Shown one piece after another: positions 1 to 8,195 of a DNA stretch of 64,000 nucleotides; the first letter of the stretch is position 1, and each line of letters starts with the position of its first letter. The notes below the pieces were generated by a model. That model was not told where the DNA came from and did no database searches. It was given only the letters and a program-made list of their open reading frames with translations. The stretch is taken from assembly GCF_005938745.2 (NCBI RefSeq), contig NZ_VCBX02000001.1, positions 5,656,501 through 5,720,500 on the forward strand, given 5' to 3'. Origin of the DNA: Rhodococcus sp. KBS0724 (lineage in GTDB: Bacteria; Actinomycetota; Actinomycetes; Mycobacteriales; Mycobacteriaceae). The translations under genes were made by a program, and so were the position numbers.

Positions 1-107
1 GGTACATCCGCGCAGCACCGTCGACCGTGACGGGCAAGGACGTACAGGGCGTCACCATGTACGGCTCGGGTTCGCCTCTCACGGACGGTATGTGGATCGC
101 GAAGTAG
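1..107 (+). CDS. Peptide ABC transporter substrate-binding protein, C-terminal end (partial)
   Basis: Only the last 34 codons are inside the window, read from base 3 to the TAG at 105-107. The tail (Y-I-R-A-A-P-S-T-V-T-G-K, then a V-T-M-Y-G-S-G-S-P-L segment) matches position for position the C-terminus of the complete binding protein at 2227-3801, which has A-K-S-A-P-S-V-I-T-A-K followed by V-Q-M-Y-G-F-G-S-P-L. It is therefore a paralogous SBP_bac_5 family extracellular solute-binding protein, most likely a lipoprotein. It lies 52 bases before the first ATPase gene in the same direction, so it probably belongs to the same peptide/nickel-type transporter operon. Its substrate cannot be told from this fragment. 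Confidence 0.8.
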   Translation, partial: YIRAAPSTVTGKDVQGVTMYGSGSPLTDGMWIAK

Positions 108-159
108 CCGAAAGCAATTCGACGCAGTAGCCGACTACAGATCAAAGGGCCGGATCACC

Positions 160-1158
160 ATGAACTCTCAGCCACTCCTCGAAGTGAGGAACCTACGTGC
201 CCATATCGGCACACCACGCGGAATCGTGCGTGCCGTGGACGACGTCTCCTTGACCTTGGACCGAAGTCAAGCACTGGGAATCGTCGGTGAATCCGGCTCA
301 GGCAAGTCCGTCATGGCACGGGCCATCATGGGCCTGATGCCCCCACGTTCGGGCCGATCAGGGGAAGTCACCTTCCAAGGACGCGACCTACTGGCGCTGA
401 CGAAGAAGGAAAAGCTCGAGATCTGGGGCAACCAGATCGCCATGGTCTTCCAGGATCCGGGCAGATCCCTCAACCCTGTAGTCAAAGTGGAACGACAGAT
501 GACCGAAGGGATGCGCCGCCATCTCGGAGTCAGCCGTTCCGAAGCTCACAGTCGGGCCCTCGACCTCCTCACGGAGGTCGGGGTGCCCGACCCCGAACGG
601 CGTCTGAGCAACTACCCCCACGAAATGTCCGGCGGTATGCGCCAGCGTGTCATGATCGCGATCGCGCTCGCGTGCGAGCCGGATCTGTTGATCGCCGACG
701 AACCCACGACGGCATTGGACGTGACCATTCAGCGCCAGATCCTGGACCTGCTGCGCCGCATCCAGCGTGAACGTGGCACCTCGATGCTGCTGATCAGCCA
801 TGACCTGGCCGTCGTCGCCGGCCGAACCGACCGCGTCTCCGTCATGTACGCGGGAAAGATCGCCGAAATAGGTTCCACCCGAGAAGTATTCGACGAGCCG
901 CGCCACCGCTACACCCACGCTCTTCTGGGAGCAACGCCCACCATCGACCACGAACGCCACTCACCGTTGCGGTTGATCGACGGATCGCTCCCCGATCCCA
1001 CGTCCCCGCCCGAGGGTTGCCGCTTCGAGCCACGCTGCGGTCAGGCCGTCGCAGAGTGTTCCACCCCCGGCCTGCAGTTGGAATCAGTTGGCGCAGACCA
1101 TGATGTGGCGTGCCTCAACCCGGTCGCCGTCCCGGCGTCGGCAATGTCCGGAAGGTAA
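160..1158 (+). CDS. Oligopeptide/dipeptide ABC transporter ATP-binding protein (DppD/OppD type)
   Basis: This is a cytoplasmic ATPase that would power uptake through a peptide-type ABC importer. Walker A GESGSGKS is at residues 43-50, the Q-loop in MVFQDP near 95-100, the ABC signature MSGGMRQR at 156-163 and Walker B LLIADEP at 176-182. The Opp/Dpp-specific C-terminal extension follows, with cysteines in CRFEPRC and a further downstream Cys that in this family can hold an Fe-S cluster. At 332 aa the length is normal for DppD/OppD. The second ATPase starts 9 bases downstream and two binding-protein genes flank the pair. Permeases would be expected upstream, outside the window. The substrate (peptide, nickel or another small solute) is not determined. 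Confidence 0.93.
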   Translation: MNSQPLLEVRNLRAHIGTPRGIVRAVDDVSLTLDRSQALGIVGESGSGKSVMARAIMGLMPPRSGRSGEVTFQGRDLLALTKKEKLEIWGNQIAMVFQDPGRSLNPVVKVERQMTEGMRRHLGVSRSEAHSRALDLLTEVGVPDPERRLSNYPHEMSGGMRQRVMIAIALACEPDLLIADEPTTALDVTIQRQILDLLRRIQRERGTSMLLISHDLAVVAGRTDRVSVMYAGKIAEIGSTREVFDEPRHRYTHALLGATPTIDHERHSPLRLIDGSLPDPTSPPEGCRFEPRCGQAVAECSTPGLQLESVGADHDVACLNPVAVPASAMSGR

Positions 1159-1167
1159 GAGAATCTC

Positions 1168-2187
1168 ATGGCTGGTAGTGGTAGCGCTCACCTACGGGGC
1201 GACGACGCTCTCCTGAGTGTTCAAGATCTTGTCGTGGAATATCACACAAGTTCCGGAACCGTTCAGGCCGTATCCAAGATCAGTTTCGACGTCCTGCCCG
1301 GCGAAACCCTCGGCATCGTCGGTGAATCCGGTTGCGGGAAGTCCACCACCGGACGCGCAGTTCTGCGTCTGGACCGAGTCACCGCTGGCCGAATCCGCTT
1401 CGGCGAGGACTGGATCGAAAACGCCGACGAATCGCAGATGCGTAAACTGCGCCGCGATATGCAGATGATCTTCCAGGACCCGGTAGCCTCACTGAACCCG
1501 CGTCGCTCCGTCAAAGACATCGTCGTCGAAGGCATGGCAGTCGCCGGCGCCCCCGCAGCCGAAAGAGTCACCACCTCGGCATCGGTACTCGAACAGGTCG
1601 GACTGTCTGGCACGCGGTTCGCAGAGATGTTGCCGCGCCAACTCTCCGGCGGCCAGGCGCAGCGTGTGGCGATCGCGCGCGCTCTCGCTCTGAGCCCACG
1701 ACTGTTGATCTGCGACGAACCTGTCTCCGCACTCGACGTCTCCGTGCAGGCACAGATCCTGAACCTCATCGAAGTCCTCAAGAGCGAGTTCGACCTCACC
1801 GTTGTCTTCATCGCCCACGACCTTGGTGTGGTGCGAACCGTCAGCGACAACGTCATGGTCATGTACCTCGGCAAGGTATGCGAGTTCGGCGATTCCGTCG
1901 AGGTCTACGACGACCCCGCCCATCCGTACACGCGCGCACTGCTCGATTCCGTACCGCTGACCGATCCGGAGAAGGGTTTTGCCGGACCGGCTCTGGAAGG
2001 AGATGTGCCGTCGCCGCTTTCGCCGCCGAGTGGATGCCGGTTCCGCACCCGTTGCCCACAGGTCGAGGAACGCTGCGCCGCGGAGGAACCTGAGATGAGA
2101 GAGGTTCGTCCCGGCCAGTTCGCAGCATGTCACTTCCCCCTGGCTCCAGTGAGCAAGAACCTTCTGGTGGACAGCATTGCCGGGTGA
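1168..2187 (+). CDS. Oligopeptide/dipeptide ABC transporter ATP-binding protein (DppF/OppF type)
   Basis: This is the second ATPase of the heterodimeric motor. Walker A GESGCGKST is at residues 52-60, the signature LSGGQAQR at 159-166 and Walker B LLICDEP at 179-185. The oligo/dipeptide C-terminal domain carries the CRFRTRC and later Cys residues. Its 339 aa is typical of DppF/OppF. The gene begins 9 bases after the DppD-like gene and ends 39 bases before a substrate-binding protein, so the genes are almost certainly co-transcribed. OppD/OppF-type ATPases normally pair, so this gene and its upstream neighbour should act together on the same membrane permeases. Confidence 0.93.
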   Translation: MAGSGSAHLRGDDALLSVQDLVVEYHTSSGTVQAVSKISFDVLPGETLGIVGESGCGKSTTGRAVLRLDRVTAGRIRFGEDWIENADESQMRKLRRDMQMIFQDPVASLNPRRSVKDIVVEGMAVAGAPAAERVTTSASVLEQVGLSGTRFAEMLPRQLSGGQAQRVAIARALALSPRLLICDEPVSALDVSVQAQILNLIEVLKSEFDLTVVFIAHDLGVVRTVSDNVMVMYLGKVCEFGDSVEVYDDPAHPYTRALLDSVPLTDPEKGFAGPALEGDVPSPLSPPSGCRFRTRCPQVEERCAAEEPEMREVRPGQFAACHFPLAPVSKNLLVDSIAG

Positions 2188-2226
2188 ACTCGACTTGCCA
2201 GCTGCATTACTTCTGAAAGGTCGACC

Positions 2227-3801
2227 ATGATCCGAACGAGACGCGCAGTAACCGCGACTCTGGCCGCGGTATGTTCCGCGGCTCTGTTTCTCAGTGCGTG
2301 CGGCGCCAGCCCCGCAGAAACCTCCGGGAGCAATGCCGACGCCGGTGAACCGGTAGCGGGCGGCGTGGCACGTGCCATTGTCATCGGCGAACCCCGCACT
2401 CTCGACCCGGCTGGACTGGGTAATTCGTGGACGCGGCAGAGTCTCCTCGGAAATGCTCTGTACGGAACGTTGATGATCGAGGATCCCGCGACACTGGACA
2501 TGAAGTTCACCATGGCAACCGACTTCTCCTCGGCTGACGGTGGATCGACGTTCACCCTGAAACTTCGCCCAGGACTGACATTTTCCGACGAAACACCGTT
2601 GGACGCGGCAGCTGTGAAGTTCAACTGGGACCGTCTGCGCGATCCCGCACATCCATCCGACTCGATCAGGCAGGCGTCGCAGGTGGCGTCCACCGAGGTG
2701 GTGGACGCGACGACCCTGAATGTGGCGATGGCCGCGCCCAGTCCGGTCTTCCCGCAGGCTCTCGTTACCGGCGCGATGAATTGGATCGCCTCACCCACCG
2801 CATTGCAGAAGGGACAAGCCGCCTTCGACGAAAACCCTGTTGGTGCCGGGCCGTTCATGCTGACGAAGTGGACACGCCAGGACGTCATGGAGCTGAAGAA
2901 GAACCCGTTGCACTGGGATGCGCCGAAGCCGTATCTCGATGGGCTGACTCTCCGAACGGTGGCTGACGCAACTCAACGCCTCAACACGATGATCGCGGGC
3001 GGTGCGGATTTTGCCATGGAAACGAACTGGGCGAGCCTGGCTCAGGCGCAGGACGCCGGTTTGTCCACCGACACAGTATCGTTCGGCGGCGGACTCTACA
3101 TGGGCATGAACGCACGGCGCGCACCGTTCGACGACGAACGTGCCCGTCGGGCAGTCTCCATGGCTGTCGATCTCGAAGCAATCAACACCGTGATCAACGA
3201 CGGTAAAGGGGTTGTTCCGCAGACACTGTTCCCGGAAACGTCACCGTTCTTCTCGGATATTCCGCTGACGACTCCGAACAAGGAGACAGCGCAAAAGCTC
3301 TTCGACGAGTTGGCGGCCGAGGGCAAACCTCTGTCCTTCACCTTCACCACCTATGCACTGCCGGAGAACAAGGCAACAGCCGAGACGGTTCAAGCCCAGC
3401 TGAGCGCGTTCAAGAATGTCTCCATGGATATCGAGGTTGTCGACGCCGCCACCGGAAACTCCCGCAATGCCACGCATGATTTCGACATGATCATTGCATC
3501 CGCGTTGTTCCAGGATCCCGATGCCGCACTGTGGACCGCATTTCACTCCTCGTCGCAGGGAAACATCACCGGAATCAGCGACCAGCAACTCAGCGACGCT
3601 CTGGACGCCGGCCGCGTCGGGAGGACCATCGAGGAACGCCGCGCGGCCTACGAAACCGTGCAGAAGCGTCTGGTAGCACTTAATCCCGGCGTTTGGTACG
3701 CCAAATCCGCACCGTCGGTCATCACGGCAAAGAATGCACATGGCGTTCAGATGTACGGCTTCGGATCACCACTGCCCGAGGAGTTCTGGATGACCAACTG
3801 A
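2227..3801 (+). CDS. Peptide-type ABC transporter substrate-binding lipoprotein (SBP_bac_5)
   Basis: A 524-aa exported binding protein. The N-terminus has a basic start (MIRTRR), a hydrophobic core and a lipobox LSAC with Cys25 as predicted lipidation site, so it should be anchored on the outer face of the membrane. The mature part has SBP_bac_5 features: GEPRTLDPAG near the start, TFTLKLRPGLTFSDETPLDA, NPVGAGPFMLTKW and a FDDERARRAVSMAVD segment. The AAGGTCGACC just before the ATG at 2227 provides a weak Shine-Dalgarno sequence. It is the last gene of the operon and a paralogue of the truncated binding protein at 1-107. Two binding proteins sharing one ATPase pair suggests broadened substrate range. 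The ligand is unknown. Confidence 0.9.
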   Translation: MIRTRRAVTATLAAVCSAALFLSACGASPAETSGSNADAGEPVAGGVARAIVIGEPRTLDPAGLGNSWTRQSLLGNALYGTLMIEDPATLDMKFTMATDFSSADGGSTFTLKLRPGLTFSDETPLDAAAVKFNWDRLRDPAHPSDSIRQASQVASTEVVDATTLNVAMAAPSPVFPQALVTGAMNWIASPTALQKGQAAFDENPVGAGPFMLTKWTRQDVMELKKNPLHWDAPKPYLDGLTLRTVADATQRLNTMIAGGADFAMETNWASLAQAQDAGLSTDTVSFGGGLYMGMNARRAPFDDERARRAVSMAVDLEAINTVINDGKGVVPQTLFPETSPFFSDIPLTTPNKETAQKLFDELAAEGKPLSFTFTTYALPENKATAETVQAQLSAFKNVSMDIEVVDAATGNSRNATHDFDMIIASALFQDPDAALWTAFHSSSQGNITGISDQQLSDALDAGRVGRTIEERRAAYETVQKRLVALNPGVWYAKSAPSVITAKNAHGVQMYGFGSPLPEEFWMTN

Positions 3802-3814
3802 TCTCTGACCCGGT

Positions 3815-3883
3815 CCTGAATGCACACAAGTCACCTCGCCCGGTCGCATCCCGCCATCTGCGACAGGGTTGTGTGCACTCAGG
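3815..3883 (+). terminator. Inverted repeat after the peptide transporter operon
   Basis: CCTGAATGCACACAA (3815-3829) is the reverse complement of TTGTGTGCACTCAGG (3869-3883) except at one position, giving a 15-bp stem with a long loop of about 39 bases. It sits 14 bases after the stop codon of the binding protein. There is no T-run, so it may be a transcript-end stabiliser or a rho-independent-like terminator of the actinobacterial kind. Confidence 0.45.
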
Positions 3884-4209
3884 CACGGCGCAGCAGCGCA
3901 AAACCAGGCATCAGGTCACCGAACAGGCCGCCGATACCCGACCGAAGGCAAAATCCATGCCATAGTCCTTCCGAAAATCGTTGCACCCCAGAGAACTTGA
4001 CAGTTCCTGACAGTGCCGATGACGCGTTCATCGGAACGTGCTCTAATTGGCCAGTGAATACATTCGCGCAGCTCTGGTGGCCGCTCTATCCGCGGCCCTG
4101 AACTGTGCACTTTCGGCCGCCTCACGCGCGGCCGACGATCCTCATCTGTACGACAGGTATCCATCCCGGCCGATGCAATGAGGTGGCCTCCTTACCGAGA
4201 GGACCACCC
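3884..4209. other. Intergenic stretch without a recognisable gene
   Basis: About 325 bases between the operon-end inverted repeat and the methyltransferase-like pseudogene. Short reading frames here show no family features. There is a TTGACA at about 4005 with a repeated CTGACAG nearby, but no convincing -10 box at the right distance. It presumably holds the promoter of the broken methyltransferase gene. I see nothing else that I can support. Confidence 0.4.
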
Positions 4210-4958
4210 GTGAACTTCGACAACAACCCTCGTATCAACGGAATCGGCGACATTCTGATCAGTTCCCGCTCGCTCTGTGAATACCGGGCGATGTTCGCCC
4301 TCACCAACGACGATCTATCCCGCCGGATCCTCGACTGCCCCGGCGGCGGCGCCGGATTCACCAGCGAAGTAAGCAGTCTCGGCGGCGACGCAACCGCCTG
4401 CGACATAGCCTATTTCCACAACAGTGCCACAGATCTTGCCGCCATTGCGGTGTCCGAATCAGACCGTGGGAACCGCTACGTCCGCGCACACGCCCCCAAT
4501 ACGCGTGGACGTTCTTTCCCGGTCCCGACGAGCACCAGCGCGTCAGGCGTCACGCTGCCGAACAGTTCGCAACTCATATTCGCCGCCACCCCGACCACTA
4601 CGTGCCCGGACGATTGCCGTCATTGCCGTTCGCTGATGCCAGTTTCGATCTGGTACTCAGCTCCCACCTGCTGTTCAGCTACACCGAGCGCCTCGACTAC
4701 ACCTTCCATGTCGACGCGATCACTGAGCTGATGCGCGTCACTTCCGGAGAACTACGCATCTTTCCGCTGGTAGCCGTGGGATCTTCGGAGCCCTACCCGC
4801 AACTCGCCGAGCTACTCGCCGACTTGAACGGGCGTAACATCATTGGCCGCGTAGTGGAGGTCGACTACGAATTTCAACGAGGAGCCGACCACATGTTGGT
4901 GTGCCGCCACAGCTCATCCGCGGCCCCCGGCACGACGCGCACCGCTCCCCGTCATTGA
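4210..4958 (+). pseudogene. Class I SAM-dependent methyltransferase-like gene, frameshifted
   Basis: Two reading frames together give one protein. The first (GTG at 4210, frame of base 4210) encodes a start followed by the Rossmann motif I ILDCPGGGAGFTSE and later NRYVRAHAP. The second frame continues from about 4498 as QYAWTFFPGPDEHQRVRR and runs through LPFADASFDLVLSSHLLFSY, LMRVTSGELRIFPL and ending at 4956-4958. The switch falls at a run of five C (4493-4497); six C would restore one frame of about 249 codons. So it is either a natural loss of function or a sequencing/assembly error at a homopolymer. Family members are soluble methyltransferases of unknown substrate. The start is preceded by a GAGAGGACC stretch that could bind the ribosome. 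Confidence 0.7.
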
Positions 4959-5068
4959 CGGTCCGTGGAGCGCTGTACAACGATCGGATAGCGAACCTCC
5001 GCGAATTCGATCCGGACTAATCACCACAAGCGATAATTCACTCGAGAACCGGTACTCGAGAGGAATCC

Positions 5069-5764
5069 ATGAAAACAGAAATCGTCTGCGGGCCTGCGTT
5101 CGCGCTGGCCGAGATCAGTGTCCCCGCGGGCGGATCAGTCCGCGTCGAAGCCGGAGCGATGGCGATGATGCGGGGCGACATCTCGATCACCACGTCGACC
5201 CGGGGTGGTTTCATGAAGGGTCTCCGCCGCTCCCTGGGTGGGTCGAGCTTCTTCGTCAACGACTTCAGCAGTGATCGCGGTGGTGTCGTAGGCGTCGCCG
5301 GCCCACTGCCCGGTGATGTGGTCGAAACCACCATCGATGAACGGACTGCTCTGCTCGTCCAATCCGGCTGCTGGCTGGCATCGGATGCGACCGTCGACGT
5401 CGACTCGAAATGGGGCGGCAGCAAGGGTTTCTTCAGCGGAGCCGGGCTTGTTCTGCTGCGGTGCAGCGGAAGAGGCGAGATCCTGCTCTCCAGCTACGGC
5501 GCCATCCGGCCGGTGACGCTCGGCGCAGAGGAAACCATGACACTCGATTCCGGTCACGTCGTCGCGTTCGACGAATCCGTCCAGTACCGCATTCGCAAAG
5601 CCGGCGGCTGGAAATCGATGATCCTCGGCGGCGAAGGCATCGTCACCGAATTCACCGGACCAGGCAGAGTCTGGATGCAAACTCGCAGCGCGACAGACCT
5701 CGTCGACTGGCTTCGCACCCGAATGCCGTCGAGCAGCACCAGTACCAGCAGCAACGACAGCTGA
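5069..5764 (+). CDS. AIM24 / TIGR00266-family protein
   Basis: A 231-aa protein with the AIM24 beta-sheet family pattern: VPAGGSVRVEAGAMAMM near the N-terminus, GGFMKGLRRSLGGSSFF, the LVQSGCWLASDATVDVD block, GAGLVLLRCSGRGEILLSSYG, and LDSGHVVAFDESVQYRIR with TEFTGPGRVWMQTR near the end. The final 15 residues are a Ser/Thr-rich tail. Bacterial homologues have no settled biochemical function; the yeast member is a mitochondrial protein. The GAGAGGAAT before ATG 5069 is a good ribosome site. It stands alone: the methyltransferase remnant is upstream and the next operon runs towards it with only 12 bases between the convergent stops. Confidence 0.85.
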   Translation: MKTEIVCGPAFALAEISVPAGGSVRVEAGAMAMMRGDISITTSTRGGFMKGLRRSLGGSSFFVNDFSSDRGGVVGVAGPLPGDVVETTIDERTALLVQSGCWLASDATVDVDSKWGGSKGFFSGAGLVLLRCSGRGEILLSSYGAIRPVTLGAEETMTLDSGHVVAFDESVQYRIRKAGGWKSMILGGEGIVTEFTGPGRVWMQTRSATDLVDWLRTRMPSSSTSTSSNDS

Positions 5765-5776
5765 GCAGTCCGTCAA

Positions 5777-6829
5777 TCAAATCCGAGCAGGAACATCCCC
5801 GTGCTCACCGAGCAGCGGCGGCGGGCCGTACTCGTGGTCGTAGCCGGCGACTCGGATGGGGCTCCCGACCAAGCGGTAGTCGCCGGCCGTCACGATCGCT
5901 TCCGGTGTCGCGTTCAGCGCGTCGGGTAGTGAACGTACGGCTGACGCGGGAACTCCCAACGGACGCAAGCGAGATTCCCAGTGAGCCGCGGTGTCGGTAG
6001 CCATTGCAGCAGTCACCGCGGCCAGAACCTCGTCTCGACGATCGGCCCGCTCCCCCATCGTGGAGAACCCGTCGATGCCGGCTTCTCCCGCAAACAGCTT
6101 CCAGAAGCCGTCGTGGGTGATGAACAGAGCGAGGTAGCCTTCCGCCGTCGGGAAAAGCTGCGCCGGAACGTAATACGAGTGTGCACCGTTAGGCATCCGA
6201 CGCGGTTCGACCCCGTCGTTGAGGTAGGACGACGCTCGATAGTTGAGCTGCGAGAGCATGACGTCTTGCAACGACACCTCTACCTGACCCCCGTTGCCCG
6301 AGACGATCTGCGCCAGAAGGCCCAGTGCCGCAGTAAGTCCGGACGAGTTGTCTGCCGAGGAGTATCCGGGAAGCGTCGGCGGACCGGACGGGTCGCCGGT
6401 CAGTGAAGCAATGCCGGTTGCTGCCTGGATAACGTAGTCGAAAGCGGGATCGTCACCTGCCGCCAGACCGAATCCGGTGAGTGCGACGCATACGATCTGT
6501 TCGTTCCATTTACGCAGAGCCTCGTAGGTCAGCCCATACCGGTGAATTGCTGACGGCTTCAGATTCGCCAGAAGAGCGTCCGACTCCGCTACCAACTCGC
6601 CGAGACGCGCCTGCCCGGCCTCTGTCGTGAGGTCGATGCAGATACTCCGCTTGCCACGATTGAGGCTCGCGAAGTAGGAATCGCTGACCTGCCGCGATAT
6701 GTCTCCGCTCGGCGGCTCGATCTTGATGACGTCGGCGCCGAGATCAGCCAGCATCATGGTCGCGTACGGTCCAGCGAGCATGTGCCCGATCTCGAGGATC
6801 CGGATGCCCGCCAGCGGCCCGGACGTCAC
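5777..6829 (-). CDS. CaiB/BaiF (class III) CoA-transferase family protein
   Basis: Class III CoA-transferases move CoA between carboxylic acids through an aspartyl-CoA intermediate. The N-terminus GIRILEIGHMLAGPYATMML and LADLGADVIKIEPPSGD is the family signature, and Asp160 in SADNSSGLTAALGLLAQ occupies the position of the catalytic aspartate. At 350 aa it is somewhat shorter than the usual 380-400. Its start (6829) overlaps the stop of the LLM oxidoreductase gene by ATGA, and it is the last gene of the acyl-CoA mutase operon. It is therefore likely to activate or recycle the acid that the mutase pathway handles. The acid itself is unknown. Confidence 0.88.
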   Translation of the reverse strand: MTSGPLAGIRILEIGHMLAGPYATMMLADLGADVIKIEPPSGDISRQVSDSYFASLNRGKRSICIDLTTEAGQARLGELVAESDALLANLKPSAIHRYGLTYEALRKWNEQIVCVALTGFGLAAGDDPAFDYVIQAATGIASLTGDPSGPPTLPGYSSADNSSGLTAALGLLAQIVSGNGGQVEVSLQDVMLSQLNYRASSYLNDGVEPRRMPNGAHSYYVPAQLFPTAEGYLALFITHDGFWKLFAGEAGIDGFSTMGERADRRDEVLAAVTAAMATDTAAHWESRLRPLGVPASAVRSLPDALNATPEAIVTAGDYRLVGSPIRVAGYDHEYGPPPLLGEHGDVPARI

Positions 6830-7782
6830 CGGAACTCCGCTGCGATCTGTGCAATCACTTCGCGCGTCCGGTATTTGGAGGCGATCAACTCGTCCCGGTT
6901 GTCACCGATGGGGAGTAGCCGCATCGAAAGATCGGTAACCCCGGCGGCCTCGTAGCTACGGAATCCCTCGAGTATCGCATTCTCGTCACCCACAACGCAC
7001 AGATCACCGATGTCCTTGGCGCCACCCTTTTCCAAGAGTTTCTGATAGTTCGGCGACACCTCGGCTTCACCGAGAATCCGGTTGGCTCGCTCACGCGCTT
7101 TGTCGACCTCGGACGGACTGCACAGACAGACCGGGATGCCGGCGATGATGCGCGGATCGGGCCGGCCGGCATCGGCTGCTGCCTTGCTGATCCGAGGAAC
7201 AACATGATCTTCGATTGCGCGTTGGTCTGCCATCCACAGTATGGTTCCGTCGGCGCGCTCACCCGCGATCTTCAGCATGACGGGTCCGAGAGCGGCAACC
7301 AGAACTGGCATCGGCGACACGGGACCGATCTCGAGCGGGTTGTGCACGGTGTACGTCGAGTTCTCCACGTCAACCGGGCCAGGGCCGTTGAGAGCGGCGG
7401 CAAGGACCTCGAGGTAGTCGCGAGTGAGCCCGGCAGGCTTGTCATAGGGCAAGCCGAGCATGTCCTCGATAATCCAGTGATGCGACGGACCGACGCCGAG
7501 CGCCAACCGTCCGTCTGTTGCCGCGTGAGCCGAGAGTGCTTGCCGGGCCAGTGCAATCGGATGTTGTGCCTGCAGCGGAACCACTGCCGTGCCGATTTCG
7601 ATTCTCGACGTCCGCGTGCCCATCAGGGACACAGCCGTCAACGCGTCGAAGTCGCTGGGAACCTGCGGCACCCAGACACTGTCGAGGCCGGCGGCCTCGG
7701 CCCACTCCACGTCCGCCATCATGCGGGCGACCTTCTTCGCGGAGTCGCCCCGCTCGGGGCCGATCATCACTCCGATGCGCAC
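6826..7782 (-). CDS. LLM-class flavin (probably F420)-dependent oxidoreductase
   Basis: A 318-aa luciferase-like TIM-barrel enzyme. It starts with GTG at 7782 behind a GGAGG site. Features are IGVMIGPERGD, LDSVWVPQVPSDFDALTA, SRIEIGTAVVPLQAQHP, DGRLALGVGPSHHWIIEDMLG and PVLVAALGPVMLKIAGERADG, which resemble the actinobacterial F420-dependent branch. It overlaps the B12-binding subunit gene by 16 bp upstream and the CoA-transferase by 4 bp downstream, so translation is likely coupled. In this operon it probably oxidises or reduces an intermediate of the acyl-CoA pathway. Cofactor choice (F420 or FMN) is inferred, not seen. Confidence 0.87.
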   Translation of the reverse strand: MRIGVMIGPERGDSAKKVARMMADVEWAEAAGLDSVWVPQVPSDFDALTAVSLMGTRTSRIEIGTAVVPLQAQHPIALARQALSAHAATDGRLALGVGPSHHWIIEDMLGLPYDKPAGLTRDYLEVLAAALNGPGPVDVENSTYTVHNPLEIGPVSPMPVLVAALGPVMLKIAGERADGTILWMADQRAIEDHVVPRISKAAADAGRPDPRIIAGIPVCLCSPSEVDKARERANRILGEAEVSPNYQKLLEKGGAKDIGDLCVVGDENAILEGFRSYEAAGVTDLSMRLLPIGDNRDELIASKYRTREVIAQIAAEFR

Positions 7783-8195
7783 GGTTCCTCCAGATTTGCT
7801 GTTGCCGATGTTTCAGTCAATGCGCGTACTCCGCTTACCAACTCTTCCAGTGACGCGCCGGTGGGAAACACTGCCGAGGCACCGGCCTCGAGCAGGCGCG
7901 GCACATCCGACTGCGGGATTGTGCCGCCTACAACAACTTTGATATCCCCCGCGTCCGCAGCCCGAAGAGCCTCGACGGTTCGGGTTGTGAGCGCGACGTG
8001 AGCACCGGAGAGAATACTGAGTCCGACAACAGCCACGTCTTCTTGCAGTGCAATGGTGACGATGTCTTCGACCGTCCGCCTGATGCCGGTATAGATGACT
8101 TCGAATCCGGCGTCGCGCAACGCTCGTGCGACGATCTTGGCACCACGGTCATGGCCGTCGAGGCCTGGCTTTGCAACAAGTACGCGGGCGCTCAT
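7767..8195 (-). CDS. Cobalamin-binding small subunit of an acyl-CoA mutase
   Basis: A 142-aa stand-alone B12-binding domain. The base-off/His-on motif DxHxxG is DGHDRG at residues 13-18, with His15 as predicted lower cobalt ligand, followed by VGLSILSGAH and VVVGGTIPQSD, which line the nucleotide tail pocket in this family. The ATG at 8195 overlaps the stop of the large-subunit gene (ATGA), so I prefer it to an upstream start 11 codons earlier. Length and order match the two-subunit mutases (isobutyryl-CoA and 2-hydroxyisobutyryl-CoA mutase type) rather than the fused methylmalonyl-CoA mutase chain. It should form a complex with the product of the preceding gene. Confidence 0.92.
   Translation of the reverse strand: MSARVLVAKPGLDGHDRGAKIVARALRDAGFEVIYTGIRRTVEDIVTIALQEDVAVVGLSILSGAHVALTTRTVEALRAADAGDIKVVVGGTIPQSDVPRLLEAGASAVFPTGASLEELVSGVRALTETSATANLEEPCASE

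Noticed and set aside
1489..2652. 387-codon open frame on the minus strand
   Set aside because: It crosses the second ATPase and the start of the binding protein on the opposite strand; a shadow.
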